Positions 55,011 to 64,000 of a stretch of 64,000 nucleotides of DNA are shown one piece after another. The DNA is from Selaginella moellendorffii (Eukaryota > Streptophyta > Lycopodiopsida > Selaginellales > Selaginellaceae), in the NCBI RefSeq assembly GCF_000143415.4, contig NW_003314267.1, positions 3,347,407-3,411,406 on the forward strand. The letters run 5' to 3'. A model generated the notes under the pieces. The model saw nothing but the letters and a program-made list of their open reading frames with translations, searched no databases and was not told the origin of the DNA. How positions within the stretch are numbered: position 1 is the stretch's first letter; each line of letters begins with the position of its first letter. A program made the position numbers and the translations under genes.

Positions 55011-55985
55011 AGCCTACATGCCAGAGCTCAAAGGCTTTGCTTGGACTGTACCTTTACAAATAACATGGCTGGCGCTAGATGTTTCGATCCATGCCGATCC
55101 ATCGCACCTATCATAATCTCCTGGCAATCTACCTTCAGTTTTCTAATGTAATTATATTAATGCAATAATAAGTGGTTCGAACCCCAATTGTATGCTTGCC
55201 AGTTGTCGCACACACCGGCGATGGCAAGCTCCAAGGTACCACAGCCGAGACCAAAGCTGGAAACAAGCAGGCAAACGAAAGAAACTTCGTTTCCCTAAGA
55301 ACAAATTAGAGTTCTAGACATATATAATCACTTTAAATCGCAACAGCAGAGGCTTTCCAACGCTAGAATGAGCGAAGTACCAGCTCGATGGAAAGACAAC
55401 AATCAAGACCAGCTATCTTTTTCAATCCGTGAGAGGCTGCCGAGGTAAAGAGGTAAACTAGAGAGGGATTTTTTTCCAGCTGGAGCACATTGTCATTGTC
55501 AAACGAAGTGCAAGCTCAAAAAAAAGAAGAGAAAAATAGAACTCACTGAAAGAGCGACCCATTCTCAATGAGCACTTGAGCACGTGATGAAAGCGCCAAA
55601 CCTCGATGAGTCATTGGATGCTTCGATTGTGCATTTTGCATCTAATGTAACACAATAAACTGTTTTTGATTTACCTAAGCAAAAGATGGTAGTGAATATA
55701 TTTAAAATATGCTTGAATATTCAGGATATTATACCATCTAATGGTTGTTATTTATTTAGATTAATTTTATATTTATAATTTATAAACTTTTCCCTTTCTA
55801 GTATATATTTTTTATTCTATTATCTAATGGTTGATATGCGATAAAATTAATCTTGTGTTTATAAATTACAAACATGCTTATAATTATAAAATTTATTTGA
55901 TCAATTAAATTAATAAATAAAAATAACATTACTAGCTATGTTTTCTTTAGCAAACAAATTATTATCTGCGGTGGTGTTTTAGTTT
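55011..55985. pseudogene. Mosaic of subtilase and helicase gene debris
   Basis: The space between the two convergent genes contains recognisable fragments. About 55,195-55,275 resembles subtilase exon 1 (cacaccggcgatggcaag, ggaaacaagcaggcaa). About 55,365-55,395 resembles the subtilase segment coding MSEVPARWK. About 55,400-55,650 resembles the 5' exons of the helicase gene at 52,380-52,720 in the same order, with many indels, and 55,680-55,950 resembles that gene's AT-rich upstream region. Nothing here can encode a protein. Confidence 0.7.
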
Positions 55986-57248
55986 TTAGAGAGCATCCAA
56001 TTTTTTCAGGTCCACATCAGGACCAGCGCTCCTTTGTATGATATCTCCAGGTTTCACATTGTTCGTCTGCTTAAATCCACCACTATACATATACATCCAA
56101 ATGCCTTCTGCCCCAGCGCCATAATCATATCGCTGATGCTTCTCTTCACTGGCGGTCGTGGTGAATCCGGCCTTGGTCAGCTGCACCCATCCATCCTTAC
56201 CATAAGCCCACTGGTTGCCAAAGTGAGCCTTGAAGTAGTCGTTTCCATTGCTTGAAAAGTTCTCCACAAAGGAATAAAGCCCTGTCAACAAGAGAGCTCC
56301 AGTCTTTGGTTTGTTCCATCGAGCTATGAGCTTCCAGCCCGACTCCGGCATATAGAAGTAACCTGAAAATATGGTGTTGTCGCTACCAGAAGCTTCAGCC
56401 TTGACAAGGCATCTGTAAACGGTGTCAGTTTTCCACATATATTTGAAGTAGCTCTGTGCACCCGACCCTTCGTTACCAAATTCTCCTGAAATCACATCAC
56501 TTCCTTTTTTCACCAGCTTCACTTTGTAGTCTTCGGGGATCTCCTCTGGTTTCTGAGTATCATAGTTGCTCCATATTGAAAATAATACTCTCCTTTCAGT
56601 CGGCGAGTTCACCTATGGATAATAAGAGTATTAGGAGGTGGATAATGCAATTAAACTGGAACTTACCTGTATACCAAAGTAGCCACCTCCAAAACCATTC
56701 GTCATATAGTAGGAGTGAAGGGGATCTTCGCCTTGCTTGACATAGATTTCACTGTAGAACCAAGTGATACCCCCCTCGATACCCTCTGTTTTGTACCAAA
56801 GATGCGTTGAGGGTGCACCGCGGAAGGAGCTCTTGTTATACTTGAGGCCTTCGGCGGCAGAACCAGAGATGACCAGTGCTTGCACATCTGGAAGGTAGGT
56901 CGAGTTTTTGGTGACTGCCCGTATCTCCAGATAGTGATACCCTGAGCTGGAAATGGTGTATGTTCCTACTGCATAAGTTTGGAAATCAGAGGACTTGGGC
57001 AGGACTACGTCGTGTGCAGCACTGGCACTACCATCGAGACTTAAACGCAAAGTGTTAGTATTACCAACTGATCTTGCCTTGATTGAAACAGAAATCGACC
57101 CAGTTTTCTGTGGCCAGAAGTAGACACGGGTGGATCCAGTGATATCTGTCCATGCTCCAAGCCCGGCTTCAGAAATAGAACCGAAACTATTGGACCCCTC
57201 TCTTGGGTACACATAAGCATTGCCAACAATTGTGAGGGTGGCTGCCAT
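55986..57248 (-). CDS. DUF5077-DUF3472 protein, minus copy
   Basis: Two exons (57,248-56,667 and 56,612-55,986) give 402 residues with the same intron position and phase as the plus copy. The N-terminus has a three-residue insertion (PREGSNSFGSIS). DUF3472 hallmarks are all present: SPTERRVLFSIWSNYDTQKP, GEFGNEGSGAQSYF, YFYMPESGWKLIARWNKP and LYSFVENFSSNGNDYF. Both copies are open and free of frameshifts, so both are likely functional. The inverted arrangement with debris between them shows they were not made by simple tandem duplication alone. Confidence 0.85.
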
Positions 57249-57686
57249 CTTAGAACAGATTAAGAAGGAAAAGAATGCTCAAAAAAGAGTGCTCAGCTAT
57301 TGATAGTAGAAATGGGCTTCAAATTTATGGACTTCTATACTGTTCATTTTGCGGACTGGGTAGGACCAGCTGGTGGGAGGCCACCATCATCATCAACAAA
57401 CACGTTGTAAACAAATTGATGTGGATTTGGAATGCGTTACAGCTGGAATGCTTATCCTGGTATGTTTTTGATATGGACTTTGAACTGAATTTTTTTTCTT
57501 TCCCGACACATGATGCGAATAAAACGAGATTCTCGCACCTGAACGATCGTGTACTGGTTTGCGACATGGCAATTGTTCTGAAGACAACTACCGTCTAACC
57601 TTCTGGAGGAGTTTGAACATGGCTTTTGTAAAATTTACAGATTAGCCTGCCTTAAGCCCTTTAATGTAATTATGCTAAGGCGATAA
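57249..57686. other. Upstream region of the minus DUF3472 gene
   Basis: Intergenic stretch up to the tRNA gene; no coding signature is recognised. It should contain the promoter of the minus-strand DUF3472 gene. Confidence 0.45.
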
Positions 57687-57770
57687 GCTGGTTTGCCCGA
57701 GTGGTCTAAGGGGGGTGACTTAAGATCACCTGCATTTCAATGCGCGTGGGTTCGAACCCCACAGCCAGCA
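57687..57770 (+). tRNA. tRNA-Leu (anticodon UAA)
   Basis: An 84-base cloverleaf can be folded. The acceptor stem pairs GCTGGTT with AGCCAGC (one G-T pair), followed by discriminator A. The anticodon stem GGTGA/TCACC encloses the loop CTTAAGA, with TAA as anticodon, reading UUA. A long variable arm (TGCATTTCAATGC) marks a class II tRNA, and the T arm is GTGGG-TTCGAAC-CCCAC. There is no intron and CCA is not encoded, as in nuclear tRNA genes. Internal A and B box elements are in place (B box GGTTCGAAC). Confidence 0.93.
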
Positions 57771-57924
57771 AATTATAGTTTTGGAATCTGTATCTCAACT
57801 AGAAACTTTATGAGCGCTAGATTAGAAATAGTAGTATGACTAAAAATGTAAAATGTCGTATACACGCAGCAATTTTGTTACATTTTCTCCGATACTCTGG
57901 AATTCCTTGGCGAGCACTTCAAAA

Positions 57925-59620
<1,696 letters not shown>

Positions 59621-60495
59621 CTTCAGTAACACTTTCCTTGGATCTTTTCAAAGCGTTTCGTCTCCTCGTACGTGCCAGTCAGGATGTTTGAAAGGAGAAT
59701 CTAACATCCTAAGAGAAACCAAATTACAACTCAATTAGACATATCTCAAGCAACTGTGAGGAGCTCAGGCTCTCAGAGAGCCCTCAGCAGCTGTGCAATG
59801 TTTGAGTTTATAAAATGATCATGCACGAGCTCATAACAAAGAATTTATCATGTAGCAACCTTGGCGTTATTAGCACCACGCTCTGACCAGCTGAGATAAT
59901 AGGCCTCTTACAGAAAATTGTCTTCCTTGAACCGCTGGAAATCAAATCGACTTTCTAGCGAAGCTGGATGGCAGAAACGTTGGCGACTCGCGTTTGGACG
60001 AGAGCTGGATCGTCTCTTGGAGATGTCTCGGTCGCTGCCGCTTAAATGCTTATAAGAAAGAAGCCTTGGTTTTTAGAACTTTCCTTGAGAGAACGATGGT
60101 TTTCGGGCCATCATTTCTACTTTACTTCCATTCTGCGGAAAAATATCTCACCACTCGTATACAACAGTTGACGACGTGCGTACTTTTCCCTGAGACTGAG
60201 AAAAAAATAAGATTGGTCAGTTGCGACAAATCACACAAGAGAATGGTAGCTTTCACCTCTAGTATTGGAAGCTTTTGAAGGCGGTGTGCGTGCTTCTCCC
60301 TGCCATCTCGTCCCTAGTGTATAAGTCAATAAATAATACGTAACTAAAGACCAGAGGGATTACAACACCTTAATTCCTACGTTCGTGTTAAGCGACACTC
60401 CATCCATTGGAAACTCCATCGTCCGTTTTGTCATCCTGCCGGACAAAAGCGCTTTAAAAAGAGTTCGCAGATTCGCAGATTCACTCACCACAGAC
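59621..60495. other. Intergenic between subtilase copies
   Basis: No gene is recognised. The last 150 bases should hold the promoter and 5' UTR of the intact subtilase. Confidence 0.45.
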
Positions 60496-63421
60496 ATGGA
60501 CTCCTCCCACGGAGCCATCCTCGTCGCGTGCTTGCTACTGGCAGCGGTTGCAAACCAAAGTGATGCTTATTTCCACACCGGCGATGGCGGGATCCAAGGT
60601 GCCAGAAGCGAGCTGAGAGCTGGAAACAAGCAGGCAAGTTTAAGATGACTCGTAAGAAAGTAGAAACTTATTACCTTTCGTTTTTTTCTTTAATCATTCC
60701 AGAAATATGTTGTATACACCGGAGGGAAGAGAGAGGATGTGGATCCTGCAACAGTTGTTTCATCGCTCGCGAGCATGCTTGCAGGAATCGTCGGAAGCGA
60801 CGATGAAGCCACAGCTTCTATGGGATTCACCTACAAGAAGGCGTTCACAGGATTCTCAGCATGGCTTACTGAAGACCAGGCCGAAACTCTTTCAGGTGAT
60901 GAATCAAATTTACCTCGAGTGAAGCTCTCATTGGTTTGACGTGTTGCAAAACAGCTACTCCGGGCGTTGTCAAGGTCTTCCCAAACAGAATGCTGCAACT
61001 CCAGACAACGCACTCGTGGGATTTCGTTGGAACGCCGAACGTAACAGTTCCTTCCAAGAATGAATCCAAAACGCTGCCCGCAGCAGCTGATGTTATCGTT
61101 GGAGTTCTAGACACAGGTAATCAATCAGCTTAAGTCGGCCATGATATCTTTTCAAACGCTTACTTGTGAGCTATAAATCAACAGGTGTCTGGCCCGAATC
61201 CAAGAGCTTTTCCGATGCTGGGATGAGCGAAGTACCAGCGCGATGGAAAGGAACCTGTGACAACAAAGGCGTCACCAATGCATCAGTGATCATCAACTGC
61301 AACAAGTAAAAGAAAAGTTCAAGCTCACCTTTTTCAAAAAAAGATCTATAACGTGTTCATCAGGAAGTTGATTGGAGCTCGCAACTACTTGACCGATGGC
61401 GAGTTCAAAAACGCGAGGGACGACGCCGGGCACGGAACACACACAACTTCCACCATCGGCGGAGCTCTCGTTCCTCAAGTGAGTGAGTTTGGACTGGGAG
61501 CCGGAACAGCGAGAGGAGGATTTCCAGGTGCCAGAGTCGCAATGTACAGAGTTTGTTCCGAAGCAGGTTGTGCCAGCGACGCCATCCTTGCTGCATTCGA
61601 CGATGCCATCGATGACGGCGTAGATATCTTATCGTTGTCTCTCGGAGGATTACCTTTAGCTTATGACGAGGACCCCATTGCGATCGGTTCGTTCCACGCC
61701 ATAGAAAGGAAAATCTTGGTATCATGCGCGGGAGGAAACTCCGGGCCGGCTGCATCCTCTGTGTCCAATGGTGCACCTTGGATTCTCACGGTCGCTGCAA
61801 GCACTATAGACAGACATTTTTCAGTAGACATCAAACTCGGCAACGATAAAACTCTACAGGTAAGAAAGAACTCTCTTTTGTCTTAAGCAAGATCATGCCT
61901 TTTTGTCTTTCACAGGGCACAGCTCTCAACTTCGAGAACATCACATCCGCTTCTTTGATCTTGGGTAAAGATGCAAGCTTAAGTTCTGCAAATTCCACAC
62001 AAGCAAGGTTACGTAGTGTCTTCTTTCTTGAAAGTAAACTGACATTTTACCTCCACAGTCTTTGTCTTGTGACGGTTCTGGATCCGGCAAAAGTAAAAGG
62101 AAAGATTATTGTGTGCGAATTTGATCCTTTGGTGATCCCGACAATCATACTCTTAAAAAGCCTCAACAACTGGGGAGCTGCTGGAGTGATCCTCGGGAAT
62201 GATGTGATCGCGGATATAGTACGATACTTCCCTCTGCCAGGAGCTTTCATCAAGAAAGCAGCGTTGAAAGATCTGCTTGCCTACACGAGTTCAAGGTGCT
62301 TGTTTAGTACGATCCTTATGAACCATGAGAAACTAACGTTGCAAAAACGCCTTGCAGCAACTCGACAGCAGCCACGATTTTTCCAACCAAAACAGTCCTC
62401 GATGTTGAACCTGCACCCACAGTCGCTGGCTTTTCATCAAGAGGACCTCACATAGAAAACCTGGACATTCTCAAGGTATATATACGTACCTCACCCCTCG
62501 GTTTCTTTTGGTAACAGTTTTTGCTTTTGGCAGCCCGATATCACCGCACCGGGTGTAAATATTTTAGCAGCATGGTCCGCCGCAGTACCAGTCTTCCTCG
62601 AAGATTTAGACGCCACTAAGCCCGTGTTCTCCGACTTTAACATCATTTCTGGAACGTCCATGGCATGCCCTCACGCTACTGGAGCTGCGGCGTATGTCAA
62701 GTCGATCCATCCTGACTGGAGTCCAGCGGCAATCAAGTCAGCACTAATGACCACAGGTAAATCAAAGGGAAAAAAAAAACAAGAGAGAAAAAAAATTCAT
62801 ACCTCAGTGCGTGATCTTCTTCCAGCAAAAAGAAAAATTTCCATACCTCGAGGCTGTTCTAAACTGTGTGATCTTCTTCTTCTTCCAGCGAAATCCGTTG
62901 ACAACGAAAAGAAGCCTTTGAAAGACTTTGATGGAAGCGACGCAACTCCATTCGCGTTTGGAGCCGGCCAGATAAGTCCTCTCGACGCGGCAAATCCAGG
63001 ACTCGTCTATGACACCAGCGTGGAGGAGTATCTCCTCCATCTCTGCGCGAGTGGATACAACGCCACGCAAATCGCCGTGATCTCTGGTCGCACCGTAAGG
63101 TGTCCCGAATCGCCTGGAGCACCAAAGTTAAACTATCCGTCAGTGACAATCCCGGAGCTCAAGAACCAGACCAGCGTGGTAAGAACAGTGACCAATGTAG
63201 GAGCTCCAAAATCCGTGTACCGAGCAATCGGATCCCCGCCTCTCGGAATCGAGCTGATCGTATCGCCTGGAACGCTGGCGTTCAATGCCACCGGACAGAA
63301 GATCGCCTACACCCTGACGTTCGTACCTCTTCAAAATCTATCCAAGAAATGGGCATTTGGAGAGCTCATCTGGACGAGCGATTCCATTTCCGTGAGAAGC
63401 CCTCTTGCTGTGAAGGGCTGA
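60496..63421 (+). CDS. Subtilisin-like serine protease (plant SBT, S8A)
   Basis: Ten exons close in phase into 770 residues: 60496-60633, 60703-60895, 60955-61116, 61185-61305, 61364-61859, 61916-62007, 62059-62295, 62358-62475, 62534-62756 and 62889-63421. Order of parts: signal peptide (about 1-26), I9 inhibitor propeptide (KYVVYTGGK ... FSAWLTEDQAETLS), and the S8 domain. The triad is D163 in VLDTG, H228 in GHGTH and S561 in GTSMACPHATG, with oxyanion Asn in GGNSGPA. A protease-associated insert (DPAKVKGKIIVCE, WGAAGVILGND) and a C-terminal fibronectin-like domain (TVTNVG) complete it. This is a secreted apoplastic protease of normal family length. Intron 1 has a GC donor (CAG/GCAAGT). A broken paralog lies upstream. 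Confidence 0.92.
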
Positions 63422-63591
63422 AGAACCCTAAAGATTTTCCCCCTCTAAATTTGACGGCTGAGATTGTCCGATCTCGACGGCTGAGATTTAAAGTGACGTT
63501 TTGCTCTGAATGGTCCAGATTTCAAGGCATTTCGAATATGCTGTTATACAAAATCTTTAAAATCGCGCGAAGGAAGTTAAAGAGAAGCGTT

Positions 63592-64000
63592 TTAGGCCGC
63601 AGCGACTGTTTGAGCTTTGGAGGTGATTTGCGTTTGGACATGCTGTGGCACGATCTCGAATTTGGAGAGCTGCATCGAGTAGCTTGCTCGTCCCTTTGTC
63701 ATTCCTCGGAGATTACTCACGTACTGGAACATCTCCGCCAGTGGAACAAACGCATCCACAACCTGGAACCAAAGCAAACCGAGCTTAGATTCACTCTCAC
63801 CAGAGAAGAAAAGCTATGAAGCGAAAGATTCGTGAGAAGAACCAGCCTTACCTTCAAGCCACCGGGCTTCTCTCCCAAGCTGTTGATCTGGCCTCTCCTC
63901 GAGTTTAAGTCTCCGATCACGTCTCCCATATGCTCCTCCGGCGTCACCACTTCCACCTTCATCACTGGTTCCAGAAGCTTGGGCCCCGCTTTGGGAATCC
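63592..64000 (-). CDS. Plastid elongation factor G, C-terminal exons (partial)
   Basis: Two exons of a gene running off the right edge: 64,000 to 63,852 and 63,762 to 63,592, joined in frame. The sequence is EF-G domain [40 protein letters not shown], then [35 protein letters not shown] and VPQHV. EF-G is the GTPase that translocates the ribosome. The short tail after QTQITSK, ending in AQTVAAA, resembles plant chloroplast EF-G (SCO1) rather than the mitochondrial form, so plastid location is inferred. The GTPase domain is outside the window. Confidence 0.9.

Overview
This is nuclear DNA of a land plant, most likely a lycophyte of the Selaginella moellendorffii type. That is an inference from gene content and intron style: many GT-AG introns of only about 50-70 bases, P-class mitochondrial PPR genes, a bifunctional class II/class I diterpene synthase, a vacuolar-type invertase, plant subtilases and a plastid EF-G. 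No database search was possible. Exon models were built by hand from reading frame, intron phase and splice sites; where phases close without a stop I treat the gene as intact.

Layout. (1) 0.36-2.9 kb and 17.97-21.3 kb are two copies of a two-gene PPR module. The right copy is intact; in the left copy the second gene is broken. (2) 3-18 kb is mostly a transposon graveyard: a plus-strand Ty3/gypsy pol remnant interrupted by a 1.5-kb LTR and by a 680-bp TRIM-like element, a minus-strand chromovirus remnant with a chromodomain, and large unrecognised AT-rich stretches. It also holds one uninterrupted AT-rich gene for a secreted B-lectin-like protein (10,982-11,917). (3) 21.5-45.5 kb is a tandem duplication with a unit of about 9.8 kb before later insertions. 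The ancestral order was invertase, diterpene synthase, PPR debris, a C-terminal SART1/DOT2 fragment, two unidentified loci, CCA-adding enzyme, helicase. The duplication junction lies at about 32,360, where the 3' end of the helicase gene is joined to the 5' half of the invertase gene. Copy A keeps the intact invertase and CCA enzyme; copy B keeps the nearly complete helicase. Both diterpene synthase copies are intact (834 codons each). Copy B later received a 1,834-bp solo LTR. (4) 44.5-53.0 kb is a large minus-strand gene joining an Upf1/SEN1-type helicase, a UvrD-type helicase and a TPR-rich region. (5) 53.7-57.2 kb holds two convergent DUF5077-DUF3472 genes with gene debris between them. 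(6) 57.7 kb is a tRNA-Leu(UAA). (7) 57.9-63.4 kb is a subtilase pseudogene followed by an intact subtilase. (8) The right edge holds the last exons of a plastid elongation factor G.

The genes do not form one pathway. The theme is recent local duplication followed by asymmetric decay. The most notable biology is a pair of intact diterpene synthases with DIED in place of the usual DxDD acid motif, an intact intronless invertase whose catalytic nucleophile is replaced, the dual-motor helicase gene, and two PPR genes separated by one nucleotide.
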